NCBI RefSeq assembly: GCF_004022215.1
Contig: NZ_SAUZ01000002.1
Coordinates: 62,001-126,000 of the forward strand
Source of the DNA: Paenirhodobacter populi
GTDB lineage: Bacteria; Pseudomonadota; Alphaproteobacteria; Rhodobacterales; Rhodobacteraceae
Direction of reading: 5' to 3'
Length of the DNA: 64,000 nucleotides
Every line of letters starts with the position of its first letter. Positions within the stretch are counted from its first letter, which is position 1. A program made the translations under genes and the position numbers. Positions 57,009 through 64,000 of the stretch are shown here, piece after piece. The notes beneath the pieces were generated by a model that was not told the origin of the DNA, did no database searches, and saw only the letters and a program-made list of their open reading frames with translations.

Positions 57009-58598
57009 ATGGATCTTCTGGAAGACGGCCCGACGGGGAATGCCCATGAATATACCGTGTCGGAGATTTCCGGCGCGGTGAAGCGCGTGATCGAGGGCGA
57101 ATTCGGCCGCGTCCGCGTGCGGGGCGAGGTCGGGCGGGTGTCGCGGCCGGCCTCGGGGCACATGTATTTTGACCTCAAGGATCAGGGCGCGGTGATCGCC
57201 GCCGTGAGCTGGAAGGGGCAGGTCGCCCGGATGCAGATCCGCCCCGAGGAGGGGATGGAGGTCATCGCCACCGGCCGGCTGACGACCTTTCCGGGCCAGT
57301 CGAAATACCAGCTGATCGTCGACAATGTGGAACCCGCCGGGGCCGGCGCGCTGATGGCGATGCTGGAGGCGCGGAGGAAGGCGCTGGCGGCCGAGGGGCT
57401 GTTCGATCAGGGCCGCAAGCGGGATCTGCCGTGGCTGCCCGAGGTGATCGGGGTGGTGACCTCGCCAAGCGGCGCGGTGATCCGCGACATCCTGCACCGG
57501 CTGCGCGAAAGGTTTCCGCGCCGGGTGTTGATCTGGCCCGTGGCCGTGCAGGGGCAGGCCTGCGCGCCCGAGGTGGCGGCGGCGATCCGCGGCTTCAATG
57601 CGCTCGCACCGGGCGGGCCGGTGCCGCGGCCGCATCTGATCATCGTGGCGCGGGGGGGCGGCTCGCTCGAGGATCTCTGGGGCTTCAACGAGGAAATCGT
57701 CGTCCGGGCGGCGGCGGAAAGCACCATCCCGCTGATCTCGGCGGTGGGGCATGAAACCGACACGACGCTGATCGACTTCGCCGCCGACAGGCGGGCGCCG
57801 ACACCGACGGCGGCGGCGGAAATCGCCGTGCCGGTGCGGACGGATCTGGCGAACCGGCTGGGGGAGGCGGCCCTGCGCATGGCGCGGGCCATGCAGGCGC
57901 GAGGCGAGGCGCGGGCGCAGCGGCTGAGCGATCTGTCGCGTCTGCTTGGCCGTCCCGAGGCGCTGGTGACGCCGGCGCGGCAACGGTTCGATCTGGTTTC
58001 CGAGCGGCTCGGGCCGGGGCTGCGGATGGTGGTGGTGCGCAAGCGGGCAGCCTTTGCGCCGCTGGCGGCGCATGTCTCGCCCCGGCTCTTGCGGCAGGTG
58101 CTGGTGAACGAGGCGCGGCGGATCGACCAGCTTGCGGGCCGCTTGCGGCCCGCCCCGGGCGCGCGGCTTCGCCGCGCGCAACAGGACCTGTCGACGCTGT
58201 CGCAACGGCTTGAGGCGGCGCGGCAGCGCTCGGTGGCCGATGTCGCACGCCGCAACCGCGAGGGGCGGGCGCAGCTTGCGATACTGGATCAGCGTCTGGC
58301 ACAGACGCCGCGGATGCGATTCGTGCTGCTGCGCGAACGGCTCGACCGGCTGGACCGGATGCGCCAGACGCTCGGCTACCGCGAGACGCTTCGGCGCGGC
58401 TTCGCGGTGGTGCGCGATGCGGAAGGCGCGCTGCTGACCACTGCGGCGGAAGCGCGCGGCGCGGCCCTGTTCGAGGTCGAATTCCGCGATGGCCGCGTCA
58501 CGGCGCGGCCGCAGGATCCGCCCCCCGCCACGCCGCAAAAACCGCGCCCCGCCAGATCGCGCCGCAAGGACCCACCCGAACAGGGCGACCTCTTTTAA
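57009..58598 (+). CDS. xseA: Exodeoxyribonuclease VII large subunit
   Basis: XseA is the catalytic subunit of exonuclease VII, which degrades single-stranded DNA with XseB. The N-terminal OB fold (~15-115) has YTVSEISGAVKRVIEGEFGR and VRGEVGRVSRPASGHMYFDL. The catalytic domain has VTSPSGAVIRDILHRL, IVARGGGSLEDLWGFNEE and SAVGHETDTTLIDFAADRRA, all family markers. A long coiled-coil region (~300-460) and a basic tail follow. The 529 residues are a little above the usual ~450-500 because of the C-terminal tail. Confidence 0.95.
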   Translation: MDLLEDGPTGNAHEYTVSEISGAVKRVIEGEFGRVRVRGEVGRVSRPASGHMYFDLKDQGAVIAAVSWKGQVARMQIRPEEGMEVIATGRLTTFPGQSKYQLIVDNVEPAGAGALMAMLEARRKALAAEGLFDQGRKRDLPWLPEVIGVVTSPSGAVIRDILHRLRERFPRRVLIWPVAVQGQACAPEVAAAIRGFNALAPGGPVPRPHLIIVARGGGSLEDLWGFNEEIVVRAAAESTIPLISAVGHETDTTLIDFAADRRAPTPTAAAEIAVPVRTDLANRLGEAALRMARAMQARGEARAQRLSDLSRLLGRPEALVTPARQRFDLVSERLGPGLRMVVVRKRAAFAPLAAHVSPRLLRQVLVNEARRIDQLAGRLRPAPGARLRRAQQDLSTLSQRLEAARQRSVADVARRNREGRAQLAILDQRLAQTPRMRFVLLRERLDRLDRMRQTLGYRETLRRGFAVVRDAEGALLTTAAEARGAALFEVEFRDGRVTARPQDPPPATPQKPRPARSRRKDPPEQGDLF

Positions 58599-58636
58599 GG
58601 ACAGGTTTCAAAACCCCCGCAACCCGGCCTTTCCAC

Positions 58637-58698
58637 CTTCGTGTTTCCATAAATATCCCGGGGGTGAGCGCGGAACGCGCGAGGGGGCTGGCCCCCTT
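58637..58698 (+). repeat. Dispersed palindromic element between convergent genes
   Basis: CCTTCGTGTTTCCATAAATATCCC is followed by GGGGGTGAG, a GCGCG-GAA-CGCGC hairpin and AGGGGGC-TG-GCCCCCT. Orientation matches the minus-strand gene ending at 58753, with the hairpin on its side. It differs from the copy at 27238 in the first hairpin only by compensated bases. Confidence 0.85.
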
Positions 58699-58752
58699 GC
58701 GACCCATCAGTCAGCGCGCACGCCTTCGGTTTCGAAACACGCTGTCAAGACG

Positions 58753-59193
58753 TTACACGCCCAGATCCGGGCCGGGGCAGTTCAGCGGCGCCGTCGATTC
58801 GCGCAGCGAGATCAGCGGATCGCCGTCGTTCCGGCCCTCGAAAAACGCGACCAGCCCGTCCGGCGAATCGTGGAAGGTCCAGCACTGCAACCCGGTATCG
58901 TCGTGATAGTCGAAGCAGATCTGGTTGTCGCGCTGGAACCAGTCGCCCTCGCGGCAATCGTCGCCCTCGAAGGCCCAGACGACCTTGCGGCCGGGGCGGT
59001 ATTCCTCGACCCCGTAGGGTTGGCCCTGCGCGGTGTATTCGATCGTCTTGCCGCGGGTGCGGGCGTCGAATTCCTCCGCCGTCATCGGCGGGCCGATCTG
59101 GGCGGGGGGCTGCGCGGCTCCGGGCGCAGAGGTCAGCGGCAGCAGCGCAAGGCACAGGGCCAGCGGGCGCAGGATCAGGGCAGGTCGCATCAT
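58753..59193 (-). CDS. Small secreted protein of unknown function
   Basis: A 146-residue protein with a signal peptide (LILRPLALCLALLPLTSAPG, cleavage near APGAAQ). I do not recognise the family. The mature part begins PPAQIGPPMTAEEFDARTRG and continues with an aromatic, acidic region containing KVVWAFEGDDC, QICFDYHDDTGLQCWTFHDS and a C-terminal LNCPGPD; its four cysteines could form two disulfides in the periplasm. Similar small proteins occur in Rhodobacteraceae from memory, with no role known. ATGs at 59193 and 59190 are both possible after GGAGA. Confidence 0.75.
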   Translation of the reverse strand: MMRPALILRPLALCLALLPLTSAPGAAQPPAQIGPPMTAEEFDARTRGKTIEYTAQGQPYGVEEYRPGRKVVWAFEGDDCREGDWFQRDNQICFDYHDDTGLQCWTFHDSPDGLVAFFEGRNDGDPLISLRESTAPLNCPGPDLGV

Positions 59194-59257
59194 CTTCTCC
59201 GTTCGGGCGGGAGAGTGCCCTTTCCCGCCGCGAAGCGAAAGGCACAGCCGCGTGAGG

Positions 59258-60418
59258 TCACGACGCCGCGCGGCTTTCGACCGGCGGGCGGCTTTCGGCC
59301 GGGGACCATGCCGCCGCCTGCCGGCTGCGCAGCGCGCGGACGCGGCGGTCCATCATCCGGTGCCACAGCCGGGGCGACAGCGCGATCAGCGACATGACGG
59401 GCAGCGAGAAGGGCAGGATCGCCCGCCCCGGCGCATGGACATCGCCAAGCGCCAGATTGGGATAGGGGCGCGCGGGATGCGCATGGTGATCCGAATGGCG
59501 GGGCGCGTTCAGCATCCACAGGGCCGAGACGGGACCGGGCGCATCCCAGCTATGCCCGGCGCCGACGGGTTCATACCCCCCGCCAAGCCGGCGCCGTTCC
59601 AGCCCGTAATGCTGCACGTAATCCAACAGCAGGATCTGCATCTGCGCAAAGAGGCACAGCAGCAGATAGGCGCCCAGACCGATCAGCCCGAAAACGATCC
59701 AGACCAGCAGCACGAACCCCAGCCCGCCCGCAAGATAGACGGCATAGGCGGGCACCTTCGGCCGCGCGTCGGCAGGCAGCGCCTGTTCCGCCCGCCACCC
59801 GGCGCGGAACTCGGCCGGCCAGACCTGCCCGAGATAGGCCCAGAAGCTTTCCCCCAGAACCGCGGTGTTCGGATCCGCGCGCGTGCCGACAAGCGGGTGA
59901 TGCACCAGCCGGTGGGCCGAGACATGCTGCCCGTAAAGCAGCGAGATGTAGATCCACTGCCCCAGCTGGAACAGCCGCCGGTCGGCGCGGTGGATCAGCT
60001 CATGCGCCGTCGCGCCGGACACCTGCCCGATGAACAGCCCGCAGGCCAGGAAGGCCGCGATCCGCTCGACGAGGCCCAGCCCCGTCATCCCCGTCACCGC
60101 CACGAGAAGCAGCGCCAGCAGCGCGAAATGCGCCACGGCCAGCGTGATCAGCAGGATATCCGCATCCGCAAAGTCCGCGCCCTCGGGCGCATCGGGCGCG
60201 GCGCGGCGCATCAGCCGGTCGAGCAGCGGCATCCCCACCACCATCCAGATCAGCGCGATCCAGAGGAAGAAGCTCCCGAACAGGCAGCCAAGCGCCAGAA
60301 CCGGCACCGGGACAAAGCTGAACAGCGTGAACATCTCGATCCCCGGCACGCGGCGGCCCAGATGCGCCACATCGCCCAGAATGGCCGGCACGGCCGGTGC
60401 CTTCGGATCTTCGGTCAT
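59258..60418 (-). CDS. AlkB-like membrane-bound alkane/fatty-acid hydroxylase
   Basis: A 386-residue diiron membrane monooxygenase. It has about six hydrophobic segments and the AlkB histidine boxes: HELIHRADRR (box 1), HRLVHHP (box 2), and NAPRHSDHHAHP (box 3), plus YVQHYGLERR. Proteins with this set hydroxylate alkane or related terminal methyl groups with O2 and a rubredoxin partner. No rubredoxin gene is nearby. The true substrate may not be an alkane, as this branch is common in Rhodobacteraceae that do not grow on alkanes. ATG 60418 is chosen; a longer upstream frame overlaps ftsY antisense. Confidence 0.85.
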   Translation of the reverse strand: MTEDPKAPAVPAILGDVAHLGRRVPGIEMFTLFSFVPVPVLALGCLFGSFFLWIALIWMVVGMPLLDRLMRRAAPDAPEGADFADADILLITLAVAHFALLALLLVAVTGMTGLGLVERIAAFLACGLFIGQVSGATAHELIHRADRRLFQLGQWIYISLLYGQHVSAHRLVHHPLVGTRADPNTAVLGESFWAYLGQVWPAEFRAGWRAEQALPADARPKVPAYAVYLAGGLGFVLLVWIVFGLIGLGAYLLLCLFAQMQILLLDYVQHYGLERRRLGGGYEPVGAGHSWDAPGPVSALWMLNAPRHSDHHAHPARPYPNLALGDVHAPGRAILPFSLPVMSLIALSPRLWHRMMDRRVRALRSRQAAAWSPAESRPPVESRAAS

Positions 60419-60569
60419 CTGCGGTTCTCCCCGGGTTGCTGGCCCCGATTGCGCCACGGGACGGCGTTTCATGCAACCCCGGATGTGGCCCGCATGTGCC
60501 CCGGGGCGCGCGCGCCCCTTCCATCGGGCGTCCCGATCCATTAGGTGAAGGGAAACCCGGAGACCGCCG

Positions 60570-61598
60570 ATGTCCTTCTTTTCCAAGCTCAAGTCGCGTC
60601 TGACCCGTTCTTCCTCGAAGCTCGAGGAAGGGCTGGAGGCGATCGTCGCCGAAGCGCCGGAGGCCGGAGCCCCCGTCTCTGCGCCCGTTTCCGCGCCCGA
60701 GCCGGAACCGGCGAAACCCGGCTTCCTCGGCCGTCTGATGGGCCGCACCGAGCCCGAGGCCCCGCGCCGCGTGCTGGACGACCAGATGCTCGAAAGCCTC
60801 GAGGATCTGCTGATCGCCTCGGACATGGGGGTGGATACGGCGCTGCGCGTTGCCGCCAATCTGGCCGAGGGGCGGATGGGGCGAAAGCTTTCGGTGCCCG
60901 AGATCAAGGGGCTGCTTACCGCCGAAATCGCCCGGATCATGGAGCCGGTGGCGAAACCGATGCCGCTCTATCCGAAACGACCGCAGGTGGTTCTGGTCGT
61001 CGGCGTGAACGGTTCGGGCAAGACCACGACGATCGGCAAGCTCGCCTCGCAGTTCCGCGCGGCGGGCAAGACGGTGGTGATCGCGGCGGGGGATACGTTC
61101 CGCGCGGCGGCGGTCGAACAGCTCAAGGTCTGGGGCGACCGGGCCGGGGTTCCGGTGCTGACCGCGCCCGAGGGATCGGATCCCGCCTCGCTCGCCTTCG
61201 ACGCGATGACCAAGGCCGAGGCGGATGGCGCGGACCTCTTGCTGATCGACACCGCCGGTCGGCTGCAGAACCGCGCCGATCTGATGGAGGAACTGGCCAA
61301 GATCGTCCGGGTGATCCGCAAGAAGGATCCGACCGCGCCGCATAACACGCTGCTGGTGCTGGATGCGACGACGGGGCAGAACGCGCTCAATCAGGTCGAG
61401 ATCTTTTCCAAGATCGCCGATGTGTCGGGGCTGGTGATGACCAAGCTCGACGGTACGGCGAAGGGCGGGGTTCTGGTGGCGCTGGCCGACAAATTCGGCC
61501 TGCCGATCCATGCGATCGGCGTGGGCGAGCAGATCGACGATCTTGCCCCCTTCGATCCCGAGGATTTCGCCCGCGCGCTGGTCGGCGCGGAAGCCTGA
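60570..61598 (+). CDS. ftsY: Signal recognition particle receptor FtsY
   Basis: FtsY is the SRP receptor GTPase that brings ribosomes to the membrane. The 342 residues have a short acidic-linker N-terminus (MSFFSKLKSRLTRSSSKLEE), an N domain, and a G domain with GVNGSGKTTTIGKLA (~145), DTFRAAAVEQLKVW, LLIDTAGRLQNRADLMEEL and TKLDGTAKGGVLVA. A good GGAGA precedes ATG 60570. It seems monocistronic, ending 14 bases before the convergent MgtC-like gene. Confidence 0.97.
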   Translation: MSFFSKLKSRLTRSSSKLEEGLEAIVAEAPEAGAPVSAPVSAPEPEPAKPGFLGRLMGRTEPEAPRRVLDDQMLESLEDLLIASDMGVDTALRVAANLAEGRMGRKLSVPEIKGLLTAEIARIMEPVAKPMPLYPKRPQVVLVVGVNGSGKTTTIGKLASQFRAAGKTVVIAAGDTFRAAAVEQLKVWGDRAGVPVLTAPEGSDPASLAFDAMTKAEADGADLLLIDTAGRLQNRADLMEELAKIVRVIRKKDPTAPHNTLLVLDATTGQNALNQVEIFSKIADVSGLVMTKLDGTAKGGVLVALADKFGLPIHAIGVGEQIDDLAPFDPEDFARALVGAEA

Positions 61599-61612
61599 TC
61601 GCGGGGGCCTGA

Positions 61613-62224
61613 TCACACCATCGGGTCGATGCCCGTGGTTTTCGACCGCCGCCCGGGACGCAGGCCGGGACGGCGCAAGGGGCGCTGCCCGGGGAAATCC
61701 GGGTCCGGGTGGTCACGGTCGATCCGGTCCTCGAACCTGTCGACCCGCGCCTCCAGCCGGCGAAACACCCACAGCACCACCACCGTCATCGCCGTCGCCA
61801 GTGCCGCAAGCCCGATCCGCCCGCAGCCGCAGGCCAGCCCGACCGCGCCCGCAAGCCACATGCCCGCGCCGGTCGTCAGCCCCTTCACCTGCCCGGCGGA
61901 AATGACGATCGTCCCGGCGGCGAGGAAGGCGACGCCCGAGGTCACCGCCCCGATCAGCCGCACCATGTCGCTGCGCGCGCCGCTGTCGGCGCCGTCCTCG
62001 CGCGAGATGTCGACCAGCTCGAAGGTGATCAGCGCGAACAGCGCCGAGGCGATGGCGATCAGCATATGGGTGCGCAGGCCCGCGGGCTTGTGATGCCATT
62101 CGCGCTCGAACCCGATGGCGCCGCCAAGGGCCAGCGCCGCCACCATGCGAAACGCAGCGACCGAAGGCGGCGTCGCCGTGAACGAGGCGGCAAGGTCGGA
62201 CCACAGGCGGGACAGAAGATCCAT
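61613..62224 (-). CDS. MgtC/SapB family membrane protein
   Basis: A 203-residue inner membrane protein starting at ATG 62224. Membrane segments contain RMVAALALGGAIGFEREWHH, GLRTHMLIAIASALFALITF, VTSGVAFLAAGTIVIS and GMWLAGAVGLACG, which are MgtC/SapB family markers. MgtC proteins affect Mg-limited growth, membrane ATP synthase activity and virulence in some bacteria; the role of this subgroup is unknown. A charged, arginine-rich tail (~155-203) follows. It converges with ftsY. Confidence 0.88.
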   Translation of the reverse strand: MDLLSRLWSDLAASFTATPPSVAAFRMVAALALGGAIGFEREWHHKPAGLRTHMLIAIASALFALITFELVDISREDGADSGARSDMVRLIGAVTSGVAFLAAGTIVISAGQVKGLTTGAGMWLAGAVGLACGCGRIGLAALATAMTVVVLWVFRRLEARVDRFEDRIDRDHPDPDFPGQRPLRRPGLRPGRRSKTTGIDPMV

Positions 62225-62483
62225 ATCCGGGCTCCGTAAGGATGGGTGACGCGATCCTATCGCCGCGCCCGCGCCCGCGCCAGCCACAGATGCCGTTTTT
62301 CGCGCCCGCCGCCGGGCCGGACGCCCGCGCCTGCGGCAGGCGCGCCACGTTCCCGTGACCGGCGGGCCGGCGCTGCGGAAAAGGGGTGTGTTCCGCGCGC
62401 GCGTGGCGTATCTCTGCGCAGAGCCAATACCCCAAAGGGGGATCGCGGACCGGGCCCCGGGCCCGGACGGAAGGAAGGACCGG

Positions 62484-63125
62484 ATGACCGATCAGAACGA
62501 CACGAACCCGCAGCACGCCGGGGCCCGCCAGACCAAGCCCTGGGTGAAGATGGCGCTGGAATTCGGGCCGCTGCTGGTGTTCTTCGTCTTCTTCACCAGA
62601 TACAAGGACGCGCATTTCGTCATCGGCGGCACGGATTATTCGGGCTTCGTCGTGGCGACGGCGCTGTTCATCCCGCTGATGGCGGTGTCGACCTTCATCC
62701 TGTGGCGGCTGACCGGGCGGCTGGCGCCGATGCAGATCGCCACGCTGGTGCTGGTCGTGGTCTTCGGCGGGCTATCCGTGTGGTTCAACGATCCGCATTT
62801 CTTCAAGATGAAGCCGACGATCATCTACCTGATCTTCGCCGCGATCCTGGCCTTCGGCCTATGGCGCGGCAAGCCGTGGCTGCAACTGGTGATGGACGGC
62901 GCCATCCCGATGAAGACCGAGGGTTGGACGATCCTGACCAAACGGCTGATCGCGCTGTTCCTGTTCCTTGCCGTCGCGAACGAGGTGATCTGGCGCACCA
63001 TGTCGGATCAGGCCTGGGTCAATTTCAAGACCTTCGGGCTGACCATCCTGATGTTCGGTTTCTTCATCGCGCAGGGCCCGCTGTTTTCCCGCTACGGCAC
63101 CGAAAAGCCGAAGAACGACGACTGA
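62484..63125 (+). CDS. yciB: Inner membrane septation protein YciB
   Basis: A 213-residue protein of the YciB/IspZ family, linked to septation and envelope integrity. ATG 62484 follows AAGGAAGG and begins a hydrophilic N-terminus. Membrane segments include LEFGPLLVFFVFFTRYKDAH, ATALFIPLMAVSTFILW, MQIATLVLVVVFGGLSVWF and TIIYLIFAAILAFGLW. FKMKPTIIYL and NEVIWRTMSDQAWVNFKTFG are conserved in the family. A palindromic element lies beyond the stop. Confidence 0.94.
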   Translation: MTDQNDTNPQHAGARQTKPWVKMALEFGPLLVFFVFFTRYKDAHFVIGGTDYSGFVVATALFIPLMAVSTFILWRLTGRLAPMQIATLVLVVVFGGLSVWFNDPHFFKMKPTIIYLIFAAILAFGLWRGKPWLQLVMDGAIPMKTEGWTILTKRLIALFLFLAVANEVIWRTMSDQAWVNFKTFGLTILMFGFFIAQGPLFSRYGTEKPKNDD

Positions 63126-63137
63126 CCGGCCCTTCCC

Positions 63138-63206
63138 GTCGTTTTTCCATAAATATCCTGGGGGAATCCTTGCGGCATGCCGCAAGGATGGGGGCAAAGC
63201 CCCCGG
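63138..63206 (+). repeat. Dispersed palindromic element between yciB and metZ
   Basis: TCGTTTTTCCATAAATATCC is followed by TGGGGGA, a perfect 24-base palindrome ATCCTTGCGGCA/TGCCGCAAGGAT and a GGGGGC-AAA-GCCCCC hairpin. The core comes first in gene direction, as in the copy after the cyclo-ligase gene. The first hairpin is the longest of all copies. Confidence 0.85.
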
Positions 63207-63322
63207 CGACGTCGCCGCCGCGCCAACAAAGGCGGTCTTCGCACCGATCCCGCATCGACTCCCCGTTGACGCGCGCGGGCTGCGGCGCTAGGCCGCAAGC
63301 ACTTGCAGCCAGGAGGCATCCC

Positions 63323-64000
63323 ATGACCGAGGATTGGAAGACCCGGACGAAACTTGTGCACGAAGGCATCCGCCGCAGCCAGTATGGCGAAATGGCGGAA
63401 GCGCTCTTCCTGACCCAGGGCTTCGTCTATCCTTCCGCCGAAGTGGCCGAGGCGCGGTTCATCTCGTCCGGCCCCGACGAATTCATCTACGCCCGTTACG
63501 GCAACCCGACGACACGCATGTTCGAGGATCGCATGTCCGCGATCGAGGGGACCGAGGACGCCTTCGCCACCGCCTCGGGCATGGCGGCGGTCAACGGCGC
63601 GCTGATGTCGCTGGTCAAGTCGGGCGACCATATCGTCGCCGCGCGGCAGATGTTCGGATCCTGCCTGCATGTTCTCAAGGTGCTGGGCCAGTTCGGTGTC
63701 GAGGTGACGCTGATCGACGGCGCCCAGCCGGAAAACTGGGCGCAGGCGGTAAAGCCGAACACTAAGGTCTGCTTCTTTGAAAGCGTCTCGAACCCCGGGC
63801 TCGAGGTGATCGACATCGAAGCGGCGGCGAAAGCCGCGCATTCCGTCGGCGCGAAAGTCGTGGTGGACAATGCCTTCGCCTCGCCGATCTTTTCCCGGGC
63901 CGTGTCGCTCGGCGCCGACATCATCATCTATTCGGCGACGAAGCATATCGACGGCGGCGGCCGGGCGCTTGGCGGTGTCGTGCTGGGCACGCATGAGTTC
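63323..64000 (+). CDS. metZ: O-succinylhomoserine sulfhydrylase, N-terminal part (runs off window)
   Basis: The first 226 codons of a PLP enzyme of the Cys/Met metabolism family that makes homocysteine from O-succinylhomoserine and sulfide. ATG 63323 follows AGGAGG. Visible motifs are YARYGNPTTRMFEDRMSAIE, the substrate-side ATASGMAAVNGALMSLV, ESVSNPGLEVIDIEA, VVVDNAFASPIFSR and the PLP lysine in YSATKHIDGGGRALGG (~206). MetZ is favoured over MetY or cystathionine lyase by NPTTRMFEDR and the ASPIFSRAVSLGA stretch, from memory. The 3' end is cut by the window. Confidence 0.92.
   Translation, partial: MTEDWKTRTKLVHEGIRRSQYGEMAEALFLTQGFVYPSAEVAEARFISSGPDEFIYARYGNPTTRMFEDRMSAIEGTEDAFATASGMAAVNGALMSLVKSGDHIVAARQMFGSCLHVLKVLGQFGVEVTLIDGAQPENWAQAVKPNTKVCFFESVSNPGLEVIDIEAAAKAAHSVGAKVVVDNAFASPIFSRAVSLGADIIIYSATKHIDGGGRALGGVVLGTHEF

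Noticed and set aside
56943-58538. Upstream in-frame extension of purD by over 500 codons
   Set aside because: It runs antisense through xseA. The family start MNILILGGGGREHALAW is at 56942.

Overview
The window is about 64 kb of high-GC DNA from an alphaproteobacterium, most likely a Rhodobacter-like member of the Rhodobacteraceae. The evidence is the strong GC codon bias, XdhA and XdhB of the Rhodobacter type, a GTGA/ATGA-coupled gene style, UbiH-type and folB-folP-glmM arrangements usual in that family, and a dispersed intergenic palindromic element with the core TTCCATAAATATCCCGGGGG. It looks like ordinary chromosome. I see no insertion sequence, integrase, phage gene, CRISPR array, plasmid function or rRNA. 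One tRNA gene, Gly(UCC), is present. All calls come from reading the sequence; no database search was possible.

Layout: 1-5 kb holds the 3' end of ppdK, a secreted SleB-type cell wall hydrolase, and folB-folP-glmM (folate and amino-sugar synthesis). 5.3-7.4 kb has ilvC divergent from two overlapping Lrp/AsnC regulators. 7.5-19.2 kb is a nitrogen-scavenging block: urease genes ureD-A-B-(LprI-like)-C-E-F-G followed by the urea ABC importer urtABCDE. Urea is imported by Urt and hydrolysed by urease; the accessory proteins UreDEFG load nickel. 19.4-24 kb holds a UbiH-like hydroxylase, a HAD phosphatase, a GntR regulator and an unusual MshEN-glycosyltransferase fusion. 24.2-27.1 kb holds carA, a YqeY-like protein and a FUSC-type membrane protein.

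27.3-36.6 kb is one long minus-strand purine operon: xdhA-xdhB-xdhC (xanthine dehydrogenase and its cofactor-insertion chaperone), then an ABC ATPase, two permeases and a BMP-family binding protein. It couples uptake of purines or nucleosides to oxidation of hypoxanthine and xanthine. 36.8-45.7 kb holds dnaE, mgtE, a 5-formyl-THF cyclo-ligase, a YmdB-type phosphodiesterase, an aldo/keto reductase and a zinc peptidase. 45.8-49.8 kb is putA with its divergent Lrp-type regulator. 49.8-64 kb holds tRNA-Gly, a cold-shock gene, an MFS exporter with gph, glmU-glmS, purD, xseA, a small secreted protein, an AlkB-like hydroxylase, ftsY, an MgtC-like protein, yciB and the start of metZ.

The most interesting non-gene signal is the dispersed element. 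I find twelve copies, mostly just after stop codons with their GC hairpins next to the gene. One copy lies in frame inside xdhA, where it encodes the linker between the iron-sulfur and FAD domains. A compound copy upstream of the YmdB gene carries a 98-bp tandem duplication. Other points of note are the c-di-GMP-type MshEN domain fused to a processive glycosyltransferase, an LprI-like secreted protein embedded in the urease operon, and unexplained extensions on FolB (C-terminal), FolP (N-terminal) and UrtB (N-terminal).
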